A stretch of DNA of 64,000 nucleotides. It comes from Lachnospiraceae bacterium (GTDB lineage: Bacteria > Bacillota > Clostridia > Lachnospirales > Lachnospiraceae). The notes below the pieces were generated by a model. That model did not search any database and was not told the DNA's origin. It saw nothing but the letters and a program-made list of their open reading frames with translations. A program made the position numbers and the translations under genes. The number at the start of each line of letters is the position of its first letter. The first letter of the stretch is position 1. The stretch is taken from positions 104,058 to 168,057 of the forward strand of contig JAFVSN010000049.1 of NCBI GenBank assembly GCA_017503735.1, written 5' to 3'. Shown piece after piece: positions 42,479 to 52,024 of this stretch.

Positions 42479-43618
42479 ATGGGACAGGTCTTTTCCAAAC
42501 AAGGAACAGACAGACAAAAGTGTACGCTGGAACGTAAAAATGTACAGCGTGTGTTTTTCGTTACCCTTTTTATGGCCGTGTTGTCTTTCTTATGTGTTGT
42601 ATTATTACGAAAAAAAGAAACCGCAGCTTTTTCGGACAAGTTGTGGGTGGCTTGCGTCTTTTACGGAATCGTTTCGGCTGCGTTTTCTTGTTTTGCGTTC
42701 CATTTCTTAAGACGTAAGAGTAAAAAGAGTGAATTATGGTTGTTTCAGATGATTTACCTGATTGCAAATACAAGTTTTCTTACCTATCTTTCATTCTCTT
42801 TTTGGGAGTGTACCGGTTCATTTGTGGTATACGGTTTTTGTGTTCTTATGAATTCCTGCGGTTTGTTGTATAACAAAGGTGAATACGGATTATGTGTCGG
42901 TATTGAATTCCTTATGCCGGTGGTTTTATTTCTGGAAAAGGTATTGTTACCGCAACAGGTTTTCTTTATGGGAGCAGTTCATTTGCTGGGTGCTTTTGTG
43001 GCCTTTGAGTTGTACAGAGGGCATAAGTTGGCGGAAGAATACCGCAGAAAATATGTACAGGAAGTAAAGACGGCGGAGATGGATCCGTTAACGAAGGTAA
43101 ATAACCGGAGAGGTATGATGCGGAGAGTTGTGTCGGTATGGCCGGCACTGGAGCATGCAAGACGACCGGTAGCAGTTATGGTAATCGACATTGACCATTT
43201 TAAAAAGTACAATGACCGGTTCGGTCATCCGGGAGGAGATGCCTGTTTATGCCGTGTGGCAGAGACGGTGCGTAATACGGTAAAGGGGTTCCCGGCACTG
43301 GTTTCCCGTATCGGCGGAGAAGAGTTTTTGGTATTTCTTCACGGGATGGAAGGAGAAACGGTTTATGAATTGGCGGAGCAAATCCGGACGAATGTGGAAA
43401 AGATGGGAATGCCGCATGCGGAAGAAGCAAAATACCGTTATGTTACCGTAAGTATTGGGGTGGCAACGGATCGTTGCAGTTCCGAGATCAGCTTCGGAGG
43501 ATTGTACCGTCGTGCCGACAAGGAATTATACCGGGCAAAGAATTCGGGGAGAAACCGGGTTTCTTATCACAGCGCAGAATTTTTGACAAGAATGGAGCGC
43601 AAGGTAAATATCCGGTAA
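42479..43618 (+). CDS. Membrane diguanylate cyclase (GGDEF)
   Basis: A 379-residue protein: about six transmembrane helices (residues ~22-195) acting as an unnamed membrane sensor, then a GGDEF domain (~residues 200-365) with DPLTKVNNRRGM, IDIDHFKKYNDRFGHPGGD and the active-site RIGGEEFLVF. GGEEF is an active variant, so it should make c-di-GMP. No RxxD inhibitory site is obvious. GGAGG precedes the ATG. Single gene with its own promoter. Confidence 0.93.
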   Translation: MGQVFSKQGTDRQKCTLERKNVQRVFFVTLFMAVLSFLCVVLLRKKETAAFSDKLWVACVFYGIVSAAFSCFAFHFLRRKSKKSELWLFQMIYLIANTSFLTYLSFSFWECTGSFVVYGFCVLMNSCGLLYNKGEYGLCVGIEFLMPVVLFLEKVLLPQQVFFMGAVHLLGAFVAFELYRGHKLAEEYRRKYVQEVKTAEMDPLTKVNNRRGMMRRVVSVWPALEHARRPVAVMVIDIDHFKKYNDRFGHPGGDACLCRVAETVRNTVKGFPALVSRIGGEEFLVFLHGMEGETVYELAEQIRTNVEKMGMPHAEEAKYRYVTVSIGVATDRCSSEISFGGLYRRADKELYRAKNSGRNRVSYHSAEFLTRMERKVNIR

Positions 43619-43642
43619 GGAAATCGAAAAAACATGAGAATG

Positions 43643-43684
43643 TTGCTTGCATTTCATTTCCAGTTATGATAGAGTATACTCTAT
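43643..43684 (+). promoter_or_regulatory. glmM promoter region with a 16-bp palindrome
   Basis: TTGCTT (43643-43648), 16-base spacer, TATGAT (43665-43670); alternatively -10 TATACT at 43675. ATAGAGTATACTCTAT at 43669-43684 is a perfect palindrome over the expected transcript start and may be an operator. Confidence 0.45.
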
Positions 43685-43712
43685 GTGAATGAACGGAAGT
43701 AACGGAGGGACT

Positions 43713-45056
43713 ATGGGTAAATATTTTGGTACGGACGGCTTTCGCGGGGAAGCCGGCGTAAATTTGACAGTAGAGCATGCATTCCGGGTAGGTCGTTTCC
43801 TGGGATACTATTATGGGAAAGATCATAAGGCTAAAGTGATTATCGGTAAGGACACGAGACGCTCCGGCGATATGCTTCAATATGCATTGGTGGCAGGATT
43901 GACAGCCAGCGGGGCGGATGTTTATTTGTTAAACGTAACTCCGACTCCTTGTGTGGCGTATGTTGTTCGTCAGGACGGGTTTGATTGCGGTATTATGATT
44001 ACCGCCAGCCATAATCCGTTTTATGATAACGGAATCAAGGTCATCAACGGACAGGGTTACAAACTGGAAGCCGATGTGGAACAACAAATCGAAGATTATA
44101 TTGACGGCATTATCGAAGAAGTACCGTATGCAAGACGGGAGAACATCGGAAGAACCATGAATTATTCGGAGGGGAGACGCCATTATATCGATTATCTGGC
44201 TTCTTTACCTACGGTTCGTTTTGTCGGCGTAAAGGTGGGACTGGATTTGGCAAACGGTTCCGCAACTACGGTGGCAAAAGAAGTGTTTGAGGCGTTGGGT
44301 GCCGAAACTTATGTCATCCATTCGGAGCCGGACGGATTGAATATCAATACGAATTGCGGTTCCACTCACATTGAGAATCTACAGAAACTGGTAGTGGAAA
44401 AGAAGCTGGATGTTGGATTCGCGTATGACGGAGATGCGGACCGATGCCTGGCGGTGGACCATGAGGGGAATCTGGTTGAGGGCGACCACATCATGTATTT
44501 GTGCGGTAAGTATATGAAGGAACACGGGGAACTGGCAAACGATACGGTAGTGACTACGGTAATGTCAAACCTCGGTTTATATAAAGCACTGGATGAGCTT
44601 GGAATCCGTTATGAAAAGACGGCGGTAGGCGATAAATATGTGCATGAGAATATGATGGCAAACGGACATTCCATCGGAGGAGAAAATTCCGGACACATTA
44701 TTTTTATGAAGCATGCAACCACCGGAGACGGGGTACTGACTTCCTTAAAGGTAATGGAAGTAATGGCGGAATCAAAGAAATCTCTTTCCGAACTTGCCGG
44801 AGGAATGAAGGTGTATCCGCAACGCTTGGTAAATGTACGGGTGACGGATAAAAAAGACGCACAGGCGGACCCGGCAGTGCAGGAAAAGGTAGCAGAGGTT
44901 GCGGCGCTGTTGGGAGACGAGGGACGTATTCTGGTAAGAGAGAGCGGGACCGAGCCTTTGGTACGTGTAATGGTGGAAGCAAAGACGGATGAATTATGTA
45001 TTCAATACACTGACGCGGTTGTTGAGACTTTACAGAACCGGGGCTTTGTGTTATAA
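43713..45056 (+). CDS. glmM: Phosphoglucosamine mutase GlmM
   Basis: A 447-residue phosphohexomutase: KYFGTDGFRGEAG at the start, active serine S99 in TASHNP, metal-binding DGDADRC, sugar-binding GGENSGH and the phosphate-binding RESGTEPLVRVM. It converts glucosamine-6-phosphate to glucosamine-1-phosphate for UDP-GlcNAc and peptidoglycan. Start ATG 43713 follows GGAGGG; an in-frame ATG at 43689 is less likely. Confidence 0.95.
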   Translation: MGKYFGTDGFRGEAGVNLTVEHAFRVGRFLGYYYGKDHKAKVIIGKDTRRSGDMLQYALVAGLTASGADVYLLNVTPTPCVAYVVRQDGFDCGIMITASHNPFYDNGIKVINGQGYKLEADVEQQIEDYIDGIIEEVPYARRENIGRTMNYSEGRRHYIDYLASLPTVRFVGVKVGLDLANGSATTVAKEVFEALGAETYVIHSEPDGLNINTNCGSTHIENLQKLVVEKKLDVGFAYDGDADRCLAVDHEGNLVEGDHIMYLCGKYMKEHGELANDTVVTTVMSNLGLYKALDELGIRYEKTAVGDKYVHENMMANGHSIGGENSGHIIFMKHATTGDGVLTSLKVMEVMAESKKSLSELAGGMKVYPQRLVNVRVTDKKDAQADPAVQEKVAEVAALLGDEGRILVRESGTEPLVRVMVEAKTDELCIQYTDAVVETLQNRGFVL

Positions 45057-45057
45057 T
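45029..45057 (+). promoter_or_regulatory. Promoter for tig inside the end of glmM
   Basis: TTTACA (45029-45034), 17-base spacer, TATAAT (45052-45057) with an extended -10 TGT. The -10 box overlaps the glmM stop codon. Confidence 0.65.
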
Positions 45058-45090
45058 TAAACGATACGATTTTAAGGAGGACATTTTGAA

Positions 45091-46377
45091 ATGAGTTTCA
45101 AAGTTGAAGAATTAGGTAAGAGCATGGTAAAACTTACCATCGAGGTTGCAGCGGATGAGTTTGAGAAGGCAATGGAGACGGCATATCAGAAAAATAAAAA
45201 TAAATTGTCCGTACAAGGTTTTCGTAAGGGTAAGGCACCGAGAGCAATGATTGAGAAGATGTACGGTGCAGGCATTTTCTACGAGGATGCTGCCAACGAA
45301 TTGATTCCGGAAGCTTATGAGAAGGCAGCGGTTGAGAGTGGCCTTGATATCGTTTCCAGACCGGAAATCGATTTGGTTCAGGTAGAGAAGGGTAAGGAGT
45401 TTATCTTTACCGCAGAAGTAGCAGTAAAGCCGGAAGTTACCCTCGGAAAGTATAAGGGCGTAACCGTAGAAAAGACGGATGTAGCAGTAACTGATGAAGA
45501 AATCGATGCGGAACTGAACCGTGTAAGAGAGCAGAACGCAAGAATTCTTACCGTAGAAGACAGACCGGTAGCAGACAACGATGAAGTAGTAATCGATTTT
45601 GAAGGATTTGTAGACGGTGTACCGTTTGCAGGCGGTAAGGGCGAGGATTATAAGTTAGTAATCGGTTCCCATTCTTTTATCGATACGTTTGAAGAGCAGT
45701 TAATCGGCAAGAACATCGGCGAAGAAGTAGACGTAAACGTTACTTTCCCGACCGAGTACCATGCAGAGGAACTTGCAGGTAAGCCGGCACTCTTTAAGGT
45801 TACCGTAAAGGCTATCACCGCAAAGGAACTTCCGGAGCTTGATGATGAGTTTGCTGTAGATGTATCCGAGTTCGATACCCTTCTTGAGTACAAAGAAGAT
45901 ATTAAGAAGAACCTTCTTGAGAAGAAGGAGAAGGAAGCAAAGTTTGCAAAGGAAGATAAGGTAGTGGATGCGATTATCGAGAAAGCTACCATGGAGATTC
46001 CGGATGCGATGATTGATACCCAGACTCGTCAGATGGCTGAGGAGTATGCACAGAGATTACAGATGCAGGGTCTTAACCTTGAGCAGTACTTCAAGTTCAC
46101 CGGTATGAATGCAAACAGCTTCATGGAGAACTTAAAGCCGCAGGCATTAAAGAGAATTCAGTGCAGACTTGTTCTTGAGGCAGTTGTAAAGGCTGAGAAC
46201 ATTGAGGTTTCCGAGGAAGAACTGGATAAGGAATTCGAGACCATGGCACAGAGCTATCGCATGGAAAAGGATAAGCTTGTTGAGCTTGTAGGCGAGAAAG
46301 AAAAAGAACAGATTAAGATGGATATCGCAGTACAGAAGGCTGTAGACTTTGTACGCGACGCTGCAAAAGAAAAGTAA
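45091..46377 (+). CDS. tig: Trigger factor
   Basis: A 428-residue ribosome-associated chaperone and peptidyl-prolyl isomerase. N-terminal ribosome-binding domain with VQGFRKGKAPRAMIEK (the ribosome-contact FRKGKxP loop), FKBP-like PPIase domain (~residues 150-240, DNDEVVIDFEGFVDG) and the helical C-terminal arms. It meets nascent chains at the exit tunnel. AAGGAGGA precedes the ATG. First gene of the tig-clpP-clpX-lon-engB block. Confidence 0.97.
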   Translation: MSFKVEELGKSMVKLTIEVAADEFEKAMETAYQKNKNKLSVQGFRKGKAPRAMIEKMYGAGIFYEDAANELIPEAYEKAAVESGLDIVSRPEIDLVQVEKGKEFIFTAEVAVKPEVTLGKYKGVTVEKTDVAVTDEEIDAELNRVREQNARILTVEDRPVADNDEVVIDFEGFVDGVPFAGGKGEDYKLVIGSHSFIDTFEEQLIGKNIGEEVDVNVTFPTEYHAEELAGKPALFKVTVKAITAKELPELDDEFAVDVSEFDTLLEYKEDIKKNLLEKKEKEAKFAKEDKVVDAIIEKATMEIPDAMIDTQTRQMAEEYAQRLQMQGLNLEQYFKFTGMNANSFMENLKPQALKRIQCRLVLEAVVKAENIEVSEEELDKEFETMAQSYRMEKDKLVELVGEKEKEQIKMDIAVQKAVDFVRDAAKEK

Positions 46378-46391
46378 GAAAGAATCAACAT

Positions 46392-46418
46392 AAGGGATGT
46401 TCCGCATGGGCATCCCTT
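46392..46418 (+). terminator. Hairpin between tig and clpP
   Basis: 8-bp stem AAGGGATG/CATCCCTT (46392-46399 with 46411-46418), no proper T-run; more likely an attenuator or RNA-stability hairpin. Confidence 0.5.
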
Positions 46419-46443
46419 CGTTGCCAGAAAGGAGTTTAGTACG

Positions 46444-47025
46444 ATGAGTTTAGTTCCTTATGTATTGGAGCAGACCGCAAAGGGTGAGCGTACCTATGAT
46501 ATTTATTCCAGATTGTTAAAGGACCGCATTATTTTCCTCGGGGAAGAGGTAAATGATGTAACCGCAAGTCTTGTGGTTGCCCAGCTTTTGTTTTTAGAGA
46601 GCGAAGACCCGAAGAGAGACATCAGTTTATATATTAACAGCCCGGGTGGTTCCGTAACCGCCGGTATGGCAATTTATGATACCATGCAGTATATAAAGTG
46701 TGATGTTTCTACCATTTGTATCGGCATGGCTGCCAGCATGGGAGCATTTCTTCTTGCAGGCGGTACCAAGGGAAAGCGTTTTGCTTTGCCGAACGCGGAG
46801 GTTATGATTCATCAGCCGTCCGGTGGTGCAAGAGGTCAGGCAACAGAGATTGAGATTGCGGCAAAGAATATTTTAAGAACGAGACAGAAGTTAAATGAAA
46901 TTCTTGCGACAAACACCGGAAAGCCGATTGAGGTGATTGCGGTGGATACGGAACGTGATAACTATATGACAGCGGAAGAAGCGGTTGCATACGGCTTAAT
47001 CGACAGCGTTATCACAAACCGGTAA
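46444..47025 (+). CDS. clpP: ATP-dependent Clp protease proteolytic subunit
   Basis: A 193-residue serine protease forming the 14-mer chamber. Catalytic triad: S98 in ASMGAFLL, H123 in MIHQPSGG and D172 in [18 protein letters not shown] at the N-terminus is typical, with a very short pro-peptide. Works with ClpX, encoded 32 bases downstream. AAAGGAG precedes the ATG. Confidence 0.98.
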   Translation: MSLVPYVLEQTAKGERTYDIYSRLLKDRIIFLGEEVNDVTASLVVAQLLFLESEDPKRDISLYINSPGGSVTAGMAIYDTMQYIKCDVSTICIGMAASMGAFLLAGGTKGKRFALPNAEVMIHQPSGGARGQATEIEIAAKNILRTRQKLNEILATNTGKPIEVIAVDTERDNYMTAEEAVAYGLIDSVITNR

Positions 47026-47057
47026 CAGCAGACGTGAATAGTTGAGGTGAAAGTAAC

Positions 47058-48362
47058 GTGGCAAATAAGACAGATGACAGACAAACATTTTTTTGCTCTT
47101 TCTGCGGAAAAGCGCAAAAGCAGGTAAGAAAAATGATTTCCGGTCCGTCCGGTGTATACATTTGTGATGAGTGCATTGAGCTTTGTGCAGAACTGGTAGA
47201 AGAAGAATTCGAAAAGGAAGAATCTTTTGAACCGGAAGAAACAAACGGGATTAATTTATTAAAGCCGATGGAAATCAAAGCCTTTTTGGATGAGTATGTA
47301 ATCGGTCAGGAAGATGCGAAAAAGGTGCTTTCCGTATCGGTATATAATCACTACAAGCGTGTTTTGATGCAGCCGAGTATGGATGTGGAATTACAAAAAT
47401 CCAATATTTTGATGATCGGCCCTACCGGTAGCGGTAAGACGTATCTTGCACAGACCTTGGCAAAACTTCTGAATGTACCGTTTGCGATTGCGGATGCAAC
47501 CGCACTTACGGAGGCCGGCTATGTAGGTGAAGATGTAGAAAATATTCTGTTAAAGTTGATTCAGGCAGCGGATTTTGATATTGAGCGGGCGGAACACGGT
47601 ATTATCTACATTGATGAAATCGATAAGATTACTCGTAAGTCTGAAAATGTATCCATTACCCGGGATGTATCCGGCGAAGGTGTACAGCAGGCATTATTAA
47701 AGATTCTGGAAGGAACGGTAGCTTCCGTGCCGCCGCAGGGAGGCAGAAAGCATCCGCATCAGGAATTCCTCCAGATTAATACCACCAATATCCTGTTTAT
47801 TTGCGGTGGCGCATTCGACGGTTTGGAAAAGATTGTAGAGGCCCGTACCGGTCATAAGTCCATGGGCTTTAATGCGGAAATCGGCGACGGTTTGGAACTT
47901 CGTATCGGTGATATGTTCCGTCAGGTGATGCCGCAGGATTTGGTAAAATTCGGTATGATTCCGGAGTTTATCGGTCGTGTTCCGGTAACGGTTGCTTTGG
48001 ATATTTTGGATGAAGAAGCGTTGGTTCGTATTTTGCAGGAACCGAAGAATGCACTTACGAAGCAATATCAGCGCATTTTTGAATTAGACGGCGTGGAACT
48101 GGAATTCGAGGAAGAAGCACTTCGTGTCATTGCAAAACGTGCGGTAGAGCAGAAAACCGGAGCCAGAGGTTTGCGTGCCATCATGGAAAATATTATGATG
48201 GATACCATGTATCGCGCACCTTCGGATGAGAGTATTTTAAAGTGTATTGTGACGAAGGAATCCGCAGAGGGAACGGAAGAACCGACTCTTGAAATTGCGG
48301 AACAGCGCAAAAGGCCGGTTGCAAAGAAAGCCGGACAAAGAAGCACGAACGAGAGTGCATAA
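47058..48362 (+). CDS. clpX: Clp protease ATP-binding subunit ClpX
   Basis: A 434-residue AAA+ unfoldase. N-terminal zinc domain (CSFCGKAQ ... [10 protein letters not shown]), Walker A GPTGSGKT, Walker [11 protein letters not shown], pore loop [14 protein letters not shown] loop region and sensor-2 GARGLRA. It unfolds tagged substrates into ClpP. Start is GTG 47058 after TGAGGTGA. Confidence 0.98.
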   Translation: MANKTDDRQTFFCSFCGKAQKQVRKMISGPSGVYICDECIELCAELVEEEFEKEESFEPEETNGINLLKPMEIKAFLDEYVIGQEDAKKVLSVSVYNHYKRVLMQPSMDVELQKSNILMIGPTGSGKTYLAQTLAKLLNVPFAIADATALTEAGYVGEDVENILLKLIQAADFDIERAEHGIIYIDEIDKITRKSENVSITRDVSGEGVQQALLKILEGTVASVPPQGGRKHPHQEFLQINTTNILFICGGAFDGLEKIVEARTGHKSMGFNAEIGDGLELRIGDMFRQVMPQDLVKFGMIPEFIGRVPVTVALDILDEEALVRILQEPKNALTKQYQRIFELDGVELEFEEEALRVIAKRAVEQKTGARGLRAIMENIMMDTMYRAPSDESILKCIVTKESAEGTEEPTLEIAEQRKRPVAKKAGQRSTNESA

Positions 48363-48380
48363 CAGATAAAAGGTGATGGA

Positions 48381-50696
48381 ATGGAAAACGAAATTAAAGT
48401 GATGCCGCTTGTAGCACTGCGAGATATCGCAGTGCTTCCCGGTATGCTGTTGCATTTCGATGTAAATCGTAAGATTAGTATTCAGGCAGTGGAACAGGCA
48501 ATGAAGTCGGATCAGATGATTTTTGCCGTAATGCAAAAAGATGCATCCGTAGATATGCCTACCATTGACGATTTACATCCGGTGGGATGTGTGGCGAGAA
48601 TCAAACAGATTATTAAATTGCCGGGGAATTTGATTCGGGTATTGATTATAGGTGAAAAGCGAGGAGAGCTTGACTATTTGGTAAGTGTCTCCCCTTATTT
48701 TTCTGCGCAGATTACGGTGACAGAGCAGGAAAGGGCCACCGGTTTTTCTGCGGTGGAACAACGGGCAATGACAGGTACCCTGCAGGACTTGCTACAGGTT
48801 TACTTTTCCGTGAATAATAAAGTGGGGAAAGATGTTGCGGAGCAGTTGTTCGGTGTAACGGAGCTGGAGCGATTGATGGAGCAGATTATCGCCATGATTC
48901 CGCTTACCACAAAACAACGTCAGGCGTTATTGGAAGAAATAGAATTCTTTTCCAGATTTGAACTGCTGGCACAAATTCTTGCCAATGAAATCGAGGAACT
49001 TCGAATTCGGAAGGAACTGCAGACGAAGGTAAAAGCAAAGGTAGAAAAAAATCAAAAAGAATACGTGCTGCGGGAACAGATGAAGGTCATTCGTGAGGAA
49101 CTGGGAGAAAGTAACGAAGCGGATGAATTTGTAAAGAAGGTAGAAACGCTGGAGGCTTCTCAGGAAATCAAGGAAGCGATTTTAAAGGAAATTGAACGTT
49201 ATAAGCGTCTGGGCGGTGCGGCATCGGAGGGTGCGGTGGCCCGTACCTATATCGAAACCTTACTTTCCATGCCGTGGGATAAGGCGACGAAAGAGGAGTT
49301 TGCTTTAGAGGAAGCAAAAACGGTACTGGAACGGGACCATTACGGAATGGAAAAGGTAAAGGAACGTATTTTACAGTATCTTGCGGTTAGAAAACGGACC
49401 GGAACGGCAAGCGGCACGATTTTGTGTCTGGTGGGACCGCCGGGAACCGGTAAAACTTCCGTTGCCCATTCGGTTGCCGAGGCACTGGGAAAGCAGTATG
49501 TCAGGGTTTGTCTCGGAGGCGTACGGGATGAAGCGGAAATCCGGGGACACAGACGCACCTATATCGGTGCGATGCCGGGACGGATTGCGGCCGGAATTAA
49601 GCAGTCGGGAGTAAAAAATCCGTTGATGCTGTTGGATGAAATCGATAAAGTGGCCAGTGACTATAAAGGAGACCCGAGTGCGGCATTGCTTGAGGTGCTG
49701 GACCCGGAACAGAATGCACGCTTTATGGATCATTATCTGGATTTGCCTTTGGATTTGTCCGAAGTTTTGTTTATTGCCACGGCGAATACGTTACAGACCA
49801 TACCGAAGCCGTTGCTGGATCGTATGGAAGTAATTGAATTGTCCAGCTATACCGAGACGGAAAAGTTCTTTATTGCCAAAAAGCACCTGCTAAAGAAACA
49901 AATAAAAAAGAACGGTTTGACCACAAAGGAAATCAAAGTGACGGATGGTGCGCTTCGTGCAGTCATCAGTGGCTATACCAAAGAAGCAGGTGTGCGTAAG
50001 TTGGAACAAAAAATCGGTGAACTTTGCCGGAAAGCGGTTTGGAATATTGATGCCGGTACGGATGAAACAAAACTTCCGATAAAAATCAGCGAAAAAGAAT
50101 TGTTTGAGTATCTTGGAAAACAAAAGTATCATAAAGATACGGTGTCAAAGAAGGCGCAGGTTGGAATTGTGCGTGGTCTTGCATGGACCAGTGTGGGCGG
50201 AGATACGTTAGAAATCGAAGTGAATGTAATGCCGGGAAAGGGCGGAATTACGCTGACCGGAAAACTGGGTGATGTGATGAAGGAATCGGCGCAGATTGCT
50301 TTGACTTATGTGCGTTCCGTTTGTGGGAAGTCTTTGGCAAAGGATTATTTTGAAAAACACCTGATTCACATCCATGTACCGGAAGGAGCAGTGCCGAAGG
50401 ACGGCCCGTCGGCAGGCATTACCATGGCAACCGCAATCTATTCTGCGGTAACCGGGAAGAAGGTGCTGGCAAATGTAGCCATGACCGGTGAAGTTACGTT
50501 ACGCGGTCGTGTGCTGCCAATCGGTGGTTTAAAAGAAAAGCTTTTGGCAGCAAAGCAAGCCGGTGTAAAGAAGGTGTTGGTGCCGGCAAAAAACGAGTCG
50601 GATGTTGCGGAGCTTGAGGAAGAGATTACAAAAGGGCTTAGCGTTTTGTTTGTATCCGATATGGAAGAAGTGTTGTCGGAAGCATTGGTAAAATAG
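48381..50696 (+). CDS. lon: ATP-dependent protease Lon (LonA)
   Basis: A 771-residue LonA protease: N-terminal substrate domain (residues ~1-200, VMPLVALRDIAVLPGMLLHF), AAA+ module with Walker A VGPPGTGKTSVAHS, Walker B LMLLDEIDKV, and a C-terminal serine protease domain with the dyad S677 (DGPSAGI) and K720 (GGLKEKLL). Degrades misfolded and regulatory proteins. It starts 18 bases after clpX, which is a common order in Bacillota. Confidence 0.97.
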   Translation: MENEIKVMPLVALRDIAVLPGMLLHFDVNRKISIQAVEQAMKSDQMIFAVMQKDASVDMPTIDDLHPVGCVARIKQIIKLPGNLIRVLIIGEKRGELDYLVSVSPYFSAQITVTEQERATGFSAVEQRAMTGTLQDLLQVYFSVNNKVGKDVAEQLFGVTELERLMEQIIAMIPLTTKQRQALLEEIEFFSRFELLAQILANEIEELRIRKELQTKVKAKVEKNQKEYVLREQMKVIREELGESNEADEFVKKVETLEASQEIKEAILKEIERYKRLGGAASEGAVARTYIETLLSMPWDKATKEEFALEEAKTVLERDHYGMEKVKERILQYLAVRKRTGTASGTILCLVGPPGTGKTSVAHSVAEALGKQYVRVCLGGVRDEAEIRGHRRTYIGAMPGRIAAGIKQSGVKNPLMLLDEIDKVASDYKGDPSAALLEVLDPEQNARFMDHYLDLPLDLSEVLFIATANTLQTIPKPLLDRMEVIELSSYTETEKFFIAKKHLLKKQIKKNGLTTKEIKVTDGALRAVISGYTKEAGVRKLEQKIGELCRKAVWNIDAGTDETKLPIKISEKELFEYLGKQKYHKDTVSKKAQVGIVRGLAWTSVGGDTLEIEVNVMPGKGGITLTGKLGDVMKESAQIALTYVRSVCGKSLAKDYFEKHLIHIHVPEGAVPKDGPSAGITMATAIYSAVTGKKVLANVAMTGEVTLRGRVLPIGGLKEKLLAAKQAGVKKVLVPAKNESDVAELEEEITKGLSVLFVSDMEEVLSEALVK

Positions 50697-50752
50697 AACG
50701 GAGCCGGAAGTACCCGTTGGGAAGAAGCCCCCAATGAGGAAGGAGAACACGG

Positions 50753-51382
50753 ATGAATGTAACCAAAGTGAATCTGGAGACCGTATGCGGAATTACCAGC
50801 AAGTTGCCGGAAAATCTTTTGCCGGAGTTTGCCTTTGCGGGAAAATCCAATGTGGGGAAATCTTCGTTGATTAACGGACTTATGAATCGAAAATCTTATG
50901 CAAGAACTTCCTCACAACCGGGAAAAACCCAGACTATAAATTTTTATAATATTAATGAACAACTCTATTTTGTAGACCTTCCGGGGTACGGATATGCGAA
51001 AGTATCCATGGAACTACGGGCAAAATGGGGAAAGATGATTGAGCGATATCTAAAGAAATCGTTGCAGTTGAAGTTGATTTTTCTTTTGGTGGATATTCGT
51101 CATGAGCCGTCGGAAAACGACAGGGATATGTATGACTGGATTGTGCATAACGGATTTCAGCCGATTGTAATAGCAACGAAGCTTGACAAAATCAATCGTA
51201 GTCAGATAGCGAAACAAAGTAAGCTCATCCGGACAAGCCTGAAGATGCCGAAGGAAGGAATTTTGATTCCGTTTTCGGCGGAAACGAAACAGGGAAGAGA
51301 TGAGATATGGCAAAAAATCGAAGCGCTTCTTCCGGAAAATGAGACAAATCACGAAAAAAGTATAGCGGAAGAGGGAGAGTAA
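50753..51382 (+). CDS. engB: Ribosome biogenesis GTPase EngB/YsxC
   Basis: A 209-residue GTPase: G1 AGKSNVGKSSLINGL, G2 TSSQPGKTQTIN, G3 DLPGYGYAKVS, G4 ATKLDKI, G5 FSAETKQG. It helps assemble the 50S subunit. A ~15-residue charged tail follows the G domain. AAGGAG precedes the ATG; last gene of the lon block. Confidence 0.96.
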   Translation: MNVTKVNLETVCGITSKLPENLLPEFAFAGKSNVGKSSLINGLMNRKSYARTSSQPGKTQTINFYNINEQLYFVDLPGYGYAKVSMELRAKWGKMIERYLKKSLQLKLIFLLVDIRHEPSENDRDMYDWIVHNGFQPIVIATKLDKINRSQIAKQSKLIRTSLKMPKEGILIPFSAETKQGRDEIWQKIEALLPENETNHEKSIAEEGE

Positions 51383-51389
51383 CTGAAAG

Positions 51390-51437
51390 AAAACCACCGA
51401 AGGGATGTCGCAGAGCGATTCTTTTCGGTGGTTTTGT
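51390..51437. terminator. Bidirectional terminator between engB and the DUF4364 gene
   Basis: Arms AAAACCACCGAA (51390-51401) and TTCGGTGGTTTT (51424-51435) are perfectly complementary, with A and T tracts outside. Confidence 0.85.
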
Positions 51438-51472
51438 GTTATAAATCCGTATAAGTTTCCTGGGTTACAAAC

Positions 51473-52024
51473 TTACTCCTCGGAGCCGGAGGACTCCTTT
51501 TCTTTGGAGGCTAAAAGCTTGGTGACGATATAGGTATAAATATCGGTGCTGTTATCCTTCCAATTGTTGCAAAGCCGCTCGGCTTCCGCTTCGTTGGAGA
51601 CGGTAATCTGCAAATCCAAAAGTACCGATTCCCGATCCAGAATTTTGCATTCGGCAAGATATTCGGAATGCTTGATTTCGTAGTAATCGGCAGGCGTGGA
51701 TTGTTCTTCCTTTAACTGATAGCGTTGTGCGGAAAGATACTCGTCGATATCGGCTCTGGCGGCGGGAGAAATATCTTTAAAGAAAAAGGAAAGGGCTTCT
51801 CCGCCTGCTTCCGTAATGTGGTAAAGCGTTTTGTTACGTACCACTTCTTTTGCAATAAATCCGTCCTCGGTCAAGTCGTTGATGGTTTCGTGTAAGGTAA
51901 AATAGTCGGTATAGTTTTTGCCGATGAAAAAGTCGGTAAGCTGGGAATCCGTCATGGAAAAATCAATCCGGTCCAGAATATACAAAATCATTAATTTGTA
52001 AAGCATTAACATTTCGGATTGCAT
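51473..52024 (-). CDS. DUF4364 family protein (winged-helix, PadR-like)
   Basis: A 183-residue protein of a clostridial family of unknown function. Residues ~5-75 look like a winged-helix (LMILYILDRIDFSMTDSQLTDFFIGKNYTDYFTLHETINDLTEDGFI, given here only as position) followed by a mixed alpha/beta C-terminal domain and an acidic tail. DNA binding is inferred from the fold. Its start overlaps the end of the upstream radical SAM gene by 19 bases. Confidence 0.82.
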   Translation of the reverse strand: MQSEMLMLYKLMILYILDRIDFSMTDSQLTDFFIGKNYTDYFTLHETINDLTEDGFIAKEVVRNKTLYHITEAGGEALSFFFKDISPAARADIDEYLSAQRYQLKEEQSTPADYYEIKHSEYLAECKILDRESVLLDLQITVSNEAEAERLCNNWKDNSTDIYTYIVTKLLASKEKESSGSEE

